The notes below the pieces were generated by a model that worked only from the letters and a program-made list of their open reading frames with translations, had not been told where the DNA came from and did no database searches. The translations under genes and the position numbers were made by a program. Below are positions 21,441 to 33,479 of a DNA stretch of 64,000 nucleotides, one piece after another; positions within the stretch are counted from its first letter, which is position 1, and each line of letters opens with the position of its first letter. Source of the DNA: Ceratotherium simum simum (taxonomy: Eukaryota; Chordata; Mammalia; Perissodactyla; Rhinocerotidae). The DNA is taken from contig NW_004454156.1 in NCBI RefSeq assembly GCF_000283155.1, positions 35,850,271 to 35,914,270 on the forward strand. Direction: 5' to 3'.

Positions 21441-22469
21441 CTACGCACATTGGGTTTGTATTACAACTGGAATCTACCACTTTTATAATGAGTGATAATG
21501 ATGCCTGCTCTCTGTCTGGGAGAAGATGTTACCTCATCCCTTAAGCCTGCTCACTGAAAACTCAACCTTGAGAAATGGCCTGCTAAAGAGCAGTCAGGGA
21601 CTTGCATTCTTGGCACACCCAAAAAGGATTTTCAGGGATGCTCAGAGCCCTGGTGGATTTGTTCTCTCAACAAGTGGTCCAAGGTTAGTATGGCAGTTCT
21701 GCTCAATTTGGTCATCTGGGACCTAGGCTCCCTCTAACTTGTTGCTTCACCATCTGTAGGGTATGGCCTAAAGTCCACTTGGCCAAGGAGGTATGCCACA
21801 TGTCCACATTTAGAGCAGCAAGGTGGAGGAGAGGAGGCAGGAAGAGGGAATGTTGGAGAAGGGGTAGGCCCCCTCCTTTTGAGGACACATGCTGAGAGTT
21901 TCACACATTACTTCTTCTCATATCCCATTGGCCAGAACTTATTCACATAATCATATCAAACTCCAGGGTAGGTTGGGAAATGCATAATCTTTATTCTAGG
22001 GGTTCTATTAATGTAATATCAAGAAGAAGACATTGGAGCATAAGTAGCACTCTGTTACATTCTTTACTAAAAGTTGGTAGTATTTCAATAAATACTTTCC
22101 AGGGACCTTGGAGGGTTGCTAATAGCCACCTTTTTCCTCCCATCCTTTGTACATAATGAGAATCTGAGTCTGTGGCTTGGGTGTGTACTGGTTGCAGCCA
22201 GATACCTATGAGCACACACCTGGGATGGGACTACAGGTATCAGATACACTTCATGCACTGCCCAAGGTGAGAACACAAAGGAGTCAGATGATTTCCAGGG
22301 ATCTGGAAGAAAACAGGTATTTTACTCAAGATGATGGTGCATTTGTGATTGTGGAGCAAGAGATTCCAAGGATCAAAGTGGTGATGAAGTTCAGGGCAGG
22401 CCTCCCCAAGATGCGCCACTCTGGGATGCAGATTATTTTGAGCCAAAGACAATAAAGACTCAGAAGACT
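21440..22469. other. Intergenic, nothing recognised
   Basis: No supportable feature. Confidence 0.5.
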
Positions 22470-23005
22470 CTGAAAGAAACTTTGACCTCCCCCCTAGAAG
22501 GCCTGTCCCCTGAACAGGCCATCACCATGGATAACTCTGGGTATGATAGACCTAGACCAGGAGGGTCCTTGCTAAGCCCATTCTTATCAAACTCCTGTTT
22601 ACCAAACATTTACATTCATAAGGGAAATCTCTATTTGTAAAGGTATCTCCCTTTCTGTACCAGGAAGAAGGGGAGATGACCTTATCTCTAGAAACTCTTA
22701 TCAATGCAGAAGGCAGGTGAGGACTTAAATCTGCATACTCTTGTTTACTGTGCTTTTCTGGTCATCTCCCATAGCTAACTGCCCCGACCCCCAACATCCT
22801 CCTTTGTCTTTACCTGAATATGCTATTTAAAGATGAGAACCTCTGCCATTTGTCGAGTTACCTAGTTTTTGCGGGTCTCGCCCAAGTATATATGTTATAA
22901 AGCTTTGTTTGATTTTCGCCTGCTATTCAGTCTCATATCAGTTTAATTTGTAGCCTAGCCAGAAAGGACCCAGAGTGGGTAGAGGATAGTCTTCCTTCCC
23001 TATAG
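22470..23005 (+). mobile_element. ERV LTR-like block, probably solo (class I type)
   Basis: Sense LTR layout: a promoter-like ATGCTATTTAAAGATGAGA stretch, the block GTTATAAAGCTTTGTTTGAT with poly(A)-signal character, a U5-like CTGCTATTCAGTCTCATATC and AGCCAGAAAGGACCCAGAG. No internal retroviral genes follow. Ends and target duplication could not be fixed. Confidence 0.6.
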
Positions 23006-24469
23006 TGGCAAGGTGAAAGAGCTGTAGTTGGAGAGGTTCATTACGCCCAGAGGATGGGTGGTGCAGAGTGGGAACTATTTTGATAAGTGATGGGTTTGTC
23101 GATGGAGGAAGAGCCCAAGCCACACAGGATTTCCCCCCAACCCTCACAGAACTGGCTCGGATGAAGGACATGGAGAACCCCAAGTCAGTCAGCCCAAGAC
23201 ATGGGCTATTTGAGCCTTGGAAGAGGAGAATGAGCCAGAGTTGGAGGGAGGGGTTTTTAGGGGCCAGTGTTGACCAGTATAATTACAGTAAGGAATTTTC
23301 TGGGACCAAGTGACTGGGAGCTGCCTGGGGTACTATCCCAAGTAGTGCCCAGCTGGGGTCCCTGAGGTTCACCTTGCAGCTGGTAAGTGCTTTCCACTAG
23401 TTAATGGTGGCTCTGCAGTATAGCCCTCTAGTCCCAGGGAAGCATTCCCTTATGGATGACTTGAGCCTCTGCTCAAAGTGGAAGCACTTGGCCAGTTCAT
23501 TCCACTTGGACTTTTACAGCACATTGGGCCTCAGCCATTTCCCTTGATTTTGTGCCATCTCTTACCAAATTGACCATGTCTCCCTCCCTGCAGGTGGGGG
23601 AGACAATCACTGACAAGGTTAATTTTGTCCTGAACAGGGTCCTAGCAGAGGAAGTCCTTGTCAAAAATCACCACATATTTAAAAAAAGACTAAGAATGAG
23701 GCTTCTTTGAATGGTTTCAGGTATGCCAGCAGGTATACCAAGATGGGTGGTATTGATTGATAAAACTTGGTGGCTTCTCTAGGAGGAGAGGGAAAAGAAG
23801 GCAAGGAAGGGAGGGGTTGAATTTTAACAACAAATGCTGGGATGGCAGCACAGCTGGGACCTGAGGCATGAGGCCAGGATACAAAGGCTTATCAACAAAG
23901 TCTTCACCTGGACTCCTGGGGCACATTCTAGTGAAAATGGCTGAGTGAGTTTATTGCAGCAACATTGGGGCATGAAGAAAGGCTTGACTACTGACAAATA
24001 GCCAAGAGGAACTAGGGCAAAGAATCTAGCTGGATGGAAGGGGTCTGGCAGATACCATATGACCAGGCTCAAAAGGTTGAGAGGCAGCTCAGGTGGGATC
24101 CACTCAGAATCAAAGTGGTTAGCGAGTCCATAAGATGATTCCAACAAATGGGCTTACACCCTATTATAGAGCAGGCCCTTTGCTCCCTGGCTTGTTGGAG
24201 ACTGTCCCCTGGCTGTGGTGTGGATTACAGTCAGCAGATCAGAGGCCTGTAGGCAAATTCTGCCCTCCCTTGGGTAGGCTTGAATGGGGAAAATTTAAGC
24301 CCCACTTCTACTCCTCATCAAAAGGTTAACGCTGAATTTAGGTCAGAGAATTGCAGCAGAACTGCCCGTTTCTTCTGGGTTTAACCACATTCTTTAAAGA
24401 AGTGTGGTTGTACAAGGGCCAGGTGAAGTCAGGAAGAGACAAAATGTGACAGGGCCCCTGTGCAGTTTT
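23006..24469. other. Intergenic, nothing recognised
   Basis: About 1.5 kb without a gene or classifiable repeat. The open frames at 23068-23313 and 23824-24147 show no family signature. Confidence 0.5.
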
Positions 24470-24937
24470 TTCTGACACCATTTCTGACACTAAATATGTG
24501 TTGTTTTTACACACACCAACCAATTCTATGATACCAATTGGGTGCCCAACAATTCAATTGAACTCGGACACTATCCACCTAGCGTTAGGGTCAGATCTAA
24601 TGAGTTGAAGGGCTCAGTCCCACAAGACTGCCCCTGCTTCAGACACCAGCCACAAACGCGGGGCTTGGGCTACCCACACTTCTGCCCAGCTGACTATAAA
24701 TTTGGGAGTTCCCATGAGCTCCCTTCAGATTTGCTAATTTGCTCGAGTGAGTCACAGAACTCAGGAAAACACTTTACTTACATTTACCGGTTCATTGTAA
24801 AGAATATAACTCAGGAACAACCAAATGGAAGAGATGCACAGGGCAAGTTATGGGGATGGAGGTGGGGGGTGGCGATTGGCACAGAACTTCCATGTTCTTT
24901 CCTGTTGTGCCATCTTCCCAGCACAAGAATGTGCCCA

Positions 24938-25175
24938 CCGCCGGCCCGGTGGTGTAGCGGTTAAGAGCGCGTGCTCCGCTGAGGTGGCCCGGGGTTCAGA
25001 TCCTGGGTGTGCACCAATGCACCACTTGTCAAGCCATGCTGTGGCAGCGTCCCATATAAAGTGCAGGAAGATGGGCATGGATGTTAGCCCAGGGCCAGTC
25101 TTCCTCAGCAAAAAGAGGAGGATTGGCAACAGATGTTAGCTCAGGGCTGATCTTCCTCACAAAAAAAAAAAAAAT
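24938..25175 (+). repeat. ERE SINE, full length
   Basis: Head CGCCGGCCCGGTGGTGTAGC, GGTTCAGATCC B box, A tail. Target duplication AAGAATGTGCCCA / AAGATTGTGCCCA, one mismatch (24925-24937 and 25176-25188). Confidence 0.93.
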
Positions 25176-25340
25176 AAGATTGTGCCCATCAACCTGGAAG
25201 CTCACTGAACCCATCTTTTAGGAGTTTTTATCAAGGTTTCGTTAGGTAGGGATGATTAATTAAATCACTGGGCATTGGTGATTGAACTCAATCTCTATCC
25301 CTCTCTCCTCCCAGAGGTCAGGGGATGGTGCTGAAAGTTC

Positions 25341-25591
25341 TTTTTTTTGGTTTGTTTTTTTGTGAGGAAGATCAGCCCTGAGCTAACATCCGATGCCAAT
25401 CCTCCTCTTCTTCCTGATGAAGATTGGCCCTGGGCTAACATCTGTGCCCATCTTCCTCTACTTTATATGGGATGCCGCCACAGCATGGCTTGACAAGCGG
25501 TGCGTTGGTGCACGCCTGGGATCCGAACCTGCAAACCCCGGGCCGCCCAAGCAAAGCGCTCGCACTTAACTGCTGCGCCACCGGGCTGCCC
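25341..25591 (-). repeat. ERE SINE, full length
   Basis: Antisense tail TGTGAGGAAGATCAGCCC, head at right. Target duplication GGTGCTGAAAGTTC / GGTGCTAAAAGTTC, one mismatch (25327-25340 and 25592-25605). Confidence 0.93.
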
Positions 25592-25880
25592 GGTGCTAAA
25601 AGTTCTAATCCTCTAATTCTTTGGTTGATTTTTCTGATGACCAGATTCTGTCCTGAAGCCCTCCCAAGGGTTATCTTATCAGCACAAGACACTCTTATCA
25701 CTCAAGACACTCATCACTCAAGAGATTCCAAGGGTTTGGGGAGATCTGTGCCAGGAACTAGAGACAAAGACCAATTTTTTTGTATTATTCCACAGCCACC
25801 ACCTAGGCCCCACTGCCCACTCTGTCTTCAGACAATAACCAGGTCAAGGAGGAGGAGGAGGAAAGAACTTCCGGATAGGG

Positions 25881-26062
25881 CAGTGATTCTCAAACTTTGG
25901 CATACATTAGAATATTCTGGGGAGCTTAATAAAAATATAAATTCCTGGGTCTGATTCTCAGTGACTCAGTGACTCTCAATCACTGAGGAAGGGACCTGGG
26001 TATCTATATTTTTAACAAACTCCCTAAATGATTTCCGTGCTCACTGAAGTTTGAGAACCACG
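25881..26062 (+). repeat. hAT-Charlie MITE (MER5-like), near full length
   Basis: Terminal inverted repeats CAGTGATTCTCAAACTT (left) and AAGTTTGAGAACCACG (right) bound a 180-bp element with CTTAATAAAAATATAAATTC and ACCTGGGTATCTATATTTTT inside. Confidence 0.8.
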
Positions 26063-26309
26063 GAGTAAGCGTTTCCTTGAGTCTCTGCCACCCCCAACAC
26101 CATTCCTTTCCAGAAGCATGTCCAATCATGCCCTGAGGGAAGAGCCCTAAGTCTGACTGCTGGTTAGGATCTTCCTCTGCCTTAAGGACAAGGAAGAATT
26201 ACAATCGAGTACAGAGGATTCCTAGGTGAAGCAGATATTTAGGATCCCAGAAATTCTGCCTCGAGTTGGAATCAGAAACTCAGAAAAAGGAATGAGAATT
26301 AACATTGAT

Positions 26310-26475
26310 CAGTGTCTGCTGTGTGTCAGGAGATGTGCATTTTAGGCCTTTTCATGTGGTTTATCTGTGAGGGAGGTATAACTTGTTATTTCATGGTTGA
26401 GAAAACTGAGACTTAGAGAAGACTGAGGCTGAGGTGGCATGGCTGGTATTTAAACTCGGGCTTGCCCGGCTCCAA
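26310..26475 (-). repeat. MIR fragment
   Basis: Antisense MIR: GTCTGCTGTGTGTCAGGAG, GAAAACTGAGACTTAGAGAA, TTTAAACTCGGGCTTGCCC. Confidence 0.65.
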
Positions 26476-27240
26476 TATCTACCTCAAAATGGTAAGTAAT
26501 TAAAAGGGAACATGTCGAGCCGGTGTGACTTGGTTGTGAGCTGGAGTCACTGCAGCCACAGTACAGAGTGTCAATGCTCCATAATCATTGCTATGGAAAT
26601 GGCAGTGCTGACAGGGCAGCTCTGCGCTGCCGAGCGTGAAAAGCATCAGCCCACAGATGCTCCTTACTGAAGCAGCTACTTCCTCAGAGCCTCCCTGGGA
26701 ACTCACTAGTCCTGCTGAATGTTTTCCTGTCTTTTTGCTGAACTCAAATTCCTGAAGCAGAGCCCAGCTGACAGTTCTGGAAATTGCTGGGATCTATACA
26801 TCTCATGCTGAATCTAGCTAGCTTGTGCCTCTTCTGACATGATGAGTGTGCCCTGGATGGTTCTATGGGTCTAAGTCCTGTCTGTAAGCCCAGGGCGGGC
26901 CTGATGGGACAGCAGCCTTTCCCTTCAGGGTTAGGGTGGACGGAGACAGGCTGAAATAGAAAAGGTGTCACCCAAGGCTTTTCGAAGTCAGCCAAGTTCA
27001 AATTCCATGGGAACAGTGAAGAAATAAACAGGAGAGGGAATATAAAAATCAGCAGCCAGAACTTTAAGAGTAGGTCAGAGGGAAGTGGACTAGGTGATAG
27101 AAAGTGGATTGGGGATGAGTCATTGAATGGACAGCTTGGCCAACACACTTGGAGTGTGTCGTGGGGCAGGCACAGTAGCTTAGAGAAATATGTGCGCCTG
27201 GCCAGGCTGTATTTTACTTCCATGTAGGTTCTTGTCCATC
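26476..27240. other. Intergenic, non-repetitive
   Basis: No repeat family recognised. Contains an RFX-like imperfect palindrome ATTGCTATGGAAAT at 26587-26600. The 159-codon open frame at 26744-27223 (minus) has no recognisable homology and is probably chance. Confidence 0.45.
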
Positions 27241-27510
27241 TTTTTTTTTTTTGTGAGGAGGATCACCCCTGAGCTAACATCCATGNNNNNNNNNNNNNNN
27301 NNNNNNNNNNNNNNNNNNNNNNNNNNNNNNNNNNNNNNNNNNNNNNNNNNNNNNNNNNNNNNNNNNNNNNNNNNNNNNNNNNNNNACTTTATATGGGACG
27401 CCGCCACAGCATGGCCTGACAAGCAGTGCGTCTGTGCGCGCCTGGGATCTGAACCCTAGGCCGCCAGCAGCGGAGGGCGTGCACTTAACCACTATGCCAG
27501 GGGGCCGGCC
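27241..27510 (-). repeat. ERE SINE containing an assembly gap
   Basis: The antisense tail (GTGAGGAGGATCACCCCTGA) and head (ACGCCGCCACAGCATGGCC to GGGGGCCGGCCCC) are separated by 100 N (27286-27385). Both flanks of the gap are ERE sequence, so the missing bases are probably the middle of this element. Confidence 0.9.
27286..27385. other. Assembly gap, exactly 100 N
   Basis: A run of exactly 100 unknown bases, the conventional length for a gap of unknown size. Comparison with the related ERE at 50754 suggests about 64 real bases are missing if only SINE sequence was lost. Confidence 0.97.
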
Positions 27511-28004
27511 CCTCATTTTATTTCTTTAAAGAGGGGTTATCCTTTTCCAGTGCCAGTCACTAGTACTGAAAAACTGGCGATGATGAATTAATAATCAAGG
27601 GCCATTTGATGAGCGTGGATTGGAGCAAAGAGCTGGAGAGTCTTGGGCCAGGGCCAGGCTCAAAGAAATGTACCTGCTTCACAAGTGGGAGTTATCTCTG
27701 ATGACCAGACTGCTGATGTCCCCTGGATTCAGCACCTCCCATGGACGGTGCTGGATAAAATCAGACAACGTTTGCATTTTTGACTTTGCTTTTTCTACGC
27801 TTCTGTATCTTTGCTTTTTCTATCGCATAATTTAACTTGTGCTACAACTTTCTTGTGCAGAGAAAAAGGATTTTCCTTTTGTTTTGCCCATAACTGGTCT
27901 GGTCTTCTCTTGAGTTCCCACCTACTTGCTTGGTTGTTGCTGTTGGTGGTGGTGATTAGCTAAACGTCTGATCTGGTTTAAAGCATGGTAATGCTAAGTG
28001 AAAT

Positions 28005-28330
28005 GATCCCTTTAGGTACAGTAAAAGATAAATTGAGGCATATTAAACATTTTAAGAGTTTATATGAGCAAAAAATGATTTGAATGGGCAGCACCAAACT
28101 GGAAGCAAGGGAGAGACTTTTATAAAGAAAAGGCAGAAGCAAAGTAAGGAAATTATTGATTAGCTCTATCTTAAAGCCTAATTGGCTGTTTGTGATTGGT
28201 TGTCCTTGGGTTTCACTTTCATTACCTTGAGGCATTTACAGGCTTAGATTTTGGTTTGCTTACATAGGCCGCCACGGCATTAGAGCCACCTCAGTCTAAG
28301 GGCCTCCTTGTTTAATTAATTTAACAGGTG
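28005..28330 (-). mobile_element. ERV LTR-like fragment
   Basis: Blocks such as GCCTAATTGGCTGTTTGTGA, TTGGGTTTCACTTTCATTAC and ATAGGCCGCCACGGCATTAG match the antisense layout of a mammalian class I LTR. No coding remains. Confidence 0.5.
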
Positions 28331-28739
28331 TGTTCAGTTTCACTTGGATAAAAATACTATAACTCGCAGATAACCTCCCCCGCTCCCTGCTTCTTTTCCT
28401 AACATGGTGAGCAGGATATGGAGAAGAGGGAGGGGTGTGGTTTACAAGTCTTTGTCACAGCAGGAAGAGCCAGGGTTCTCGGGCTGGAGGTCCTCTGCCT
28501 CCTCTGCTCCCTTGTCCACCTGTTTGCTGCGTGCTCTGCTGGCTTCTGAAGCTGCAGCCTGCAGCAATTAACACGTGGCCCTTAACAGCCTTGGCAGTAC
28601 TTCCTGGGAACACTGACTCCCTCTCCCTTGTAGAGTTGGCCTGCCCTCAGCTCCCTCTGACTGTGGACTATGAGCCTCTGTTTTGTCCTCCATTGGCCCC
28701 TGCCCTGGGGGCCCACTGCAGCTCTTGCAGTGGGGTCAT
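28331..28739. other. Intergenic, nothing recognised
   Basis: GC-richer pyrimidine-biased stretch with no gene signal. The open frame at 28435-28797 is low-complexity Leu/Pro-rich and unconvincing. Confidence 0.45.
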
Positions 28740-29175
28740 CTCTTTGTTCAAACCCTTATCCTCTCTCATTGGTTCTATTGCAATAGTCTCCAAATAGTCT
28801 GTCTACCTGTGGCCTCCTCCAATCTCTTTTTCTTTCTAAAACACTCATATGATATGTCATTCCCTTCCTTCAGAACCTCTAAGAGCTTCCTGTTTTCTAT
28901 AGGATAAAGTTTAAACTACTTAGTCTGGTACACAAGACTCTAAACAATTTGGCCTCAAGTTGCTTTCCAGCATCATCTCCCCTTCTCCGGCCTCACGTGC
29001 CCATCTAACACATCATGTCCTTTCATGCCTCTGAGTTTATGTATTCATTCTGCCTGGATTCTTCTCTCTTCATTCTTTAAGGCCTAGCTCAAATGCTTCT
29101 CTGTGAAACAATTTTTTCTTTTCCTTCATCTTTGCACAGATCTCTAGTATGGCACTTATCTTATTAAATCTATAA
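28740..29175 (+). mobile_element. L2 distal region
   Basis: TTTCTATAGGATAAAGTTTA, AACTACTTAGTCTGGTACAC and TTAAGGCCTAGCTCAAATGC are the conserved L2 ORF2 3' part in sense orientation, with stops throughout. Confidence 0.75.
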
Positions 29176-29384
29176 GGAAGATAAAATATTTTAAATTAAA
29201 CTTAAAGGCTTAAGGAAAATTTATGTCTTCAATAGAACATATAATAATTTAAACTCCAGTTAACTATAAATGGTGTTTTCTGTGCACAACAAGCAGCTCC
29301 TGAACATTAAAATAAACCCACTTTGACACTGACATATTTAAATAATTTTTAAATATGAAAGTCTCATAATTGGCTTGTTAGGAG

Positions 29385-29830
29385 TGCTTTTGGTTGCAAG
29401 TAACAGGATACCTGTTTGCAACAGCAAGTAAAGGTAGGTTAACAAAAGAGAATTTTCTTTTTCTTACGTAATGAGAAGTCCAGAACTGAGCAGTCCAGCA
29501 CTGGTACAGCTGCTAAGAAATGCTGACAAGGACCAAGCCTCTTTCAGGCTTTCTGCTCCACCTTTCTCAGCTTATAGGCTTTTATCCTATGCTTGCCACC
29601 TCATATCACCAACTGGCTGTTGCATCTCCAGCCCTCATGTCTGCTTTCTAGGCAGGAAGAAGGAGGCAGAGACAACAGGGACAAAAGGGGCAACAGGACT
29701 CTGCCAGTTGTTTCAACTCTTTCATCAGGAAAGTAAAACTTCCCTGGAGACTGTATCTGAGAGAGCTCTGCTTACATTATATTGGCCAGAACTGAATTAT
29801 ATGGCCGCCCCAACAGCAAAAAAGGAAAAT
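29385..29830 (+). repeat. Ancient interspersed repeat, family not named
   Basis: GGTTGCAAGTAACAGGATAC, CAAAAGAGAATTTTC, AATGAGAAGTCCAGA and, near the right end, ATATTGGCCAGAACTGAATT are the hallmarks of the same kind of old repeat as at 19615-19830. Confidence 0.45.
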
Positions 29831-30149
29831 TGAGTATTTTGCTTTCCAGCCTCTATAGTGGAAAAGGGTGAGAGAACAGGACATTGTGAATGGCTTTTGG
29901 GTTGCCAATCCCCAGTGAGTATCACAGGGTTCTATTGGGTTAGATTATTCACGAGATATGTTATAAAGAAGGACTTTGATGGGAGGTGGGGAGAGAGAAT
30001 GGTGGAATGCTAGGATATATGGATTGGATCAAAGCATGCAGGTATTATTTCCTGGTTTTAACACTTTAGCAAAGAGATTACTCACATCCCAGAAACCTCT
30101 AACTTCTCTTTACGCCACTCTTCTCTCTTTCAGGTTCCTTCTCGAGAAT

Positions 30150-30385
30150 TAAAAAAAAAAAAAATCTTTATTGAGATAATTTGCAAACCATAAAATTCAT
30201 CCATTTAAAGTATACAATTCCACGGTTTGGGAATATTCACAGAGTGGTGCAACCACCACCCAAATCTAAGTTCAGAACATATTCATTATCCCAAAAAGTA
30301 ACCCCCTACCCAATAGCAGTCACTCTGCTCCCCACCTCAGCCCCCCAGGCCTAGGCAACCATTAATTTACTTTCTGTTTGAGAAC
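30150..30385 (-). mobile_element. L1 3' end fragment (old)
   Basis: Antisense: TTTATTGAGATAATTTGCAA, ACCATAAAATTCATCCATTT and TTCACAGAGTGGTGCAACCA are an L1M 3' UTR. Confidence 0.8.
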
Positions 30386-31852
30386 AAATGTTTGCAAGGG
30401 TAATTTTCTGCTGGAAAGTCAGTAGAAAGCACTATAAAAATGAGCTTCAGGGTAGGTAATTAGCTTTAAATATATCACGAAAGGCGATGCCTCTGCTGTG
30501 GTAGTTTTTTGCATAGGAACTGGTTCAGAATCGCACTCGGAGAAAGCAGAATTTTTAAGCACCTCAACTCTTTCTTCATTTTGTCCTAAAGAATGATGCT
30601 GTTTTCTAATTCTTTTCTGTCTTATATTTCAGCCTTTCTTAAAGGCAAGTGAGATTTATAAAGACATAAGGTTACAAAACTCAAAATTCAAGCTCAAAGT
30701 CTCATTAGTGGGAAGGTTTTAATTAAAAAAAAAAAAAAATTTACCTAGGGCCTGAGGAGGCCAAACCAGCTGCTGATTGACAGTGATGACTGGCACCAGG
30801 TGCCTTTTCTTCTGCACTGGTACGGGTGCAGCCCCGTCCCACTTTCAGTGTTATTTGCAAGAGATAATATCATTTATCTACTGAAATGAAAATGAGTAAA
30901 TGGGCCTAAGACTCAGAGCAATTGCTTTCATTATTGCTTGCAACATTCCCTCTAACTGTCATATCCTGCTGTACTTCAGACCTGCTGTATCTAGATGAGA
31001 GAGAAAACAGGAAACAGGGCAGAGTTTTAGCACAGGCAAACAACTATCACTACGGAGTGCCAGGGCCAGGGCTTTCTGATCAGAGGTTTGAGGAACTATG
31101 GAAAGAAACAGAAAATTTGTGCCAAATAATACTGAAAAAAGAAAAATTGTGCCCAAGCAGAAGTGAGGGAACATTTCAGCGAGCCAGCCTTTGATACTGG
31201 GGTATATACCACTTAAAGTAGAGACATCACCTCTGAAGACTGCGGATTTGAATGTTGTTCATTTGGTTTCAGTCACAAACTACCAAGTTTCTTTTCCTCT
31301 TAGCTATTTTTTTCTATTGCTTTTAATTACCATCATTGTAGCAGAAAGACGTTTTGTACTGGTTTGCCATTAAAAATGGTATACGGTTAACTTAGCTTTA
31401 TGCTTATTTTTATCTTATTTTTAGAGATTTAAATAAATCAACTGCTACGTGGATGCTTTAATAACCAACAATTTCATCTCTGAAGAAAAGATAAGTCCCT
31501 ATTTGAAAATCTTTTTTCCAATTTAAAAAGTTTGTAAATGAGAAAATAATATTTCTGGTTTCTAGAACTGTATGGGCTTCTTAATAAGCACAGTTTTTTA
31601 TTCTCTGCTATTTTCCTTATTCTTTTGTTATTAAGTTTTTGAGGCATGTGAAAAAAGGATAGAGAATAATGAATATGCAAGTTTCAACTGTTGCTTAAGA
31701 AATAAGACATTGCAAACACAATTCATCCTTCGGTGTATCATTCCCCTAGTGTATTTCCCAACTTTCCCCACAAAAGAACCAAATTCATGTCTGAATTTGG
31801 CTTTTACTCTCAGGTGTGCCTTTATAATTCTGATACATAGCCACGTAATCCC
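30386..31852. other. Intergenic, nothing recognised
   Basis: About 1.5 kb, AT-rich, no supportable gene or repeat family. Confidence 0.5.
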
Positions 31853-32242
31853 TGTTAAAAACAAGAAATAGGCCCAAAATGGAGTCACTTATGCTAAGCC
31901 CCATGTCACCAAACTGAGACTTAAATACAGTTTTGGCTCTCTCAGAAATGGAATCTTAAACCAGCCAATTAGGAATCCCCTGATCAGCACTAGTTAGGTA
32001 ACCTGCCTGATAGGCCCCTGGCCAGCCCCTAAAGGAAAGTAACCTTGAAATAACCAATCTGCTTTCTTGCCTAGCACAACTTCCTTGTTTCTGCATCCTT
32101 CTGCCTATAAAAGTCTTTCATCTTGTACAGCTCCTTGGGGCTTCTTTCTATCTGCTAGGTTGGATACTGCCCAATTCATGAATTGTTGAATAAAGCCAAT
32201 AAGATTTTAAAAATTTACTCAATTGAATTTTGTTTTTTAACA
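31853..32242 (+). mobile_element. Solo ERV LTR with intact ends
   Basis: Begins TGTTAAAAAC and ends GTTTTTTAACA, the short inverted termini of an LTR, with a 4-bp direct repeat TCCC on each side (31849-31852 and 32243-32246). Inside, in order: AACCAAT, TATAAAAG near 32106 and AATAAAG near 32189. No internal viral sequence adjoins, so this is a solo LTR left by recombination. The 4-bp duplication favours class I. Confidence 0.8.
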
Positions 32243-32246
32243 TCCC

Positions 32247-33463
32247 TAAGCAAAATCAGGCTTGTCTGCATATTTTAAACTTTTCAGAATGTAGGAAGCA
32301 CTACAATTCCAGCATCAGCTTTGGCTTTTGGAGGGCCAAAAATCTGAATGCCTACTTCAGGATCATTTCTGGCAGCCGGTTCAGAGTTCAAGGCGAGATC
32401 AATGATCATGTGATCTCACAGGCAACATTATAGCTAATCAGTGCATCCATTTCAGTTACTCTAGCAAGGCATGTTATTTGGATTGATTGTAAATATCTAG
32501 AAATTCCTTTTCAAATATAGTTTAGCATTCTCGATATAACTTGGAGTAAGAAATCTCCTTGTATGCTTTTGTATGTTGAAATTCTATCAGTCGTTCAAGT
32601 ACAAATACATATTATTGAAAGAGGAATATCCTGCAATAATTAATGATTGTGAAAGCTCTTAGTCTTATGTTCAAAAAATTAGGAACTTTTCAATAGTTTA
32701 AAAAATAGGGAAATAGATGGATAGTTGATACAAATATTAAGAGCGCATTTGCTAGACAATTTTAGGAAGAACAATAGAATTTTATTGAGTCAATAAATAG
32801 AAATCCTTATAAAAATAATAATACAAGTCAGAATAACAGAGATTAGATTATATCGTCATTTTAATCATTGTACAATTTTGTACTAGTATCCAAGACATAA
32901 GTAAAATAATCTTTAAGAACTCTAATTTTTAGTTTTAAAATTCCATTTAGATAATGAATTGTTCAAGAAAAAGTGTCCTTTGGGAATCTTTTTATTTTTA
33001 TGAGTATAAATTTAAAATAGAATGTCAATTTTGCCATCTCAAAATTTCACCGAGAGAAAACTCCAAAATCATGTATGACATCTATAATAAATCATTTTTG
33101 ATTCAGACATAATAAAAAACACAAAGTATATGAAGAAAAGAAAAACGTATTAGAGAAAAATTAGGTAATACCAAAATATCTTGCTCTTCTACTGCTTTTC
33201 TACTTAGGTGTGCCCTAAGTAGATCAGTGACTGTAGGAGCAAATTAGTCTCTGCTAGTGCTAAAGGAATTGTTTATGTACTATGATGTAATTGCTACTAA
33301 AATTAATAATAAAATAGTGATCAATATTTTAAATATAATTTCAGATTTATTCTTGCATCCCAGAAGCCATTCATTGATGTTGATATTTATCTTTGTCCTC
33401 AACTAAATATTGATTTTAACTTATTGGCTTTATGCCAAAATGTATCTTTGGTACATCTCTATT
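32247..33463. other. Intergenic, nothing recognised
   Basis: Very AT-rich 1.2 kb. One small foldback (CTACTTAGG / CCTAAGTAG at 33200-33222). No gene. Confidence 0.5.
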
Positions 33464-33479
33464 AGTGCTGGATATTTTA

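Larger units (their letters stand above)
24470..25790. repeat. Old LTR-type repeat broken by two EREs
   Basis: GAACTCAGGAAAACACTTTA, TTTACCGGTTCATTGTAAAG, GGTGATTGAACTCAATCTC and GAGATTCCAAGGGTTTGGGG come in the order seen in a common mammalian LTR-derived repeat. EREs at 24938-25175 and 25341-25591 interrupt it. Confidence 0.5.

Noticed and set aside
24542..24964. Plus-strand 140-codon open frame
   Set aside because: Lies in an ancient LTR-type repeat and ends in an ERE head. No protein similarity recognised.
25472..25954. Plus-strand 160-codon open frame
   Set aside because: It starts inside the antisense strand of an ERE and runs through an old LTR-type repeat, so it is repeat-derived.
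26744..27223. Minus-strand 159-codon open frame
   Set aside because: No recognisable domain, low-complexity Ser/Pro/Leu/Phe-rich stretch, no splice or codon signal. Probably chance.
33200..33222. Small inverted repeat CTACTTAGG / CCTAAGTAG
   Set aside because: Nine-base arms are expected by chance several times in 64 kb.
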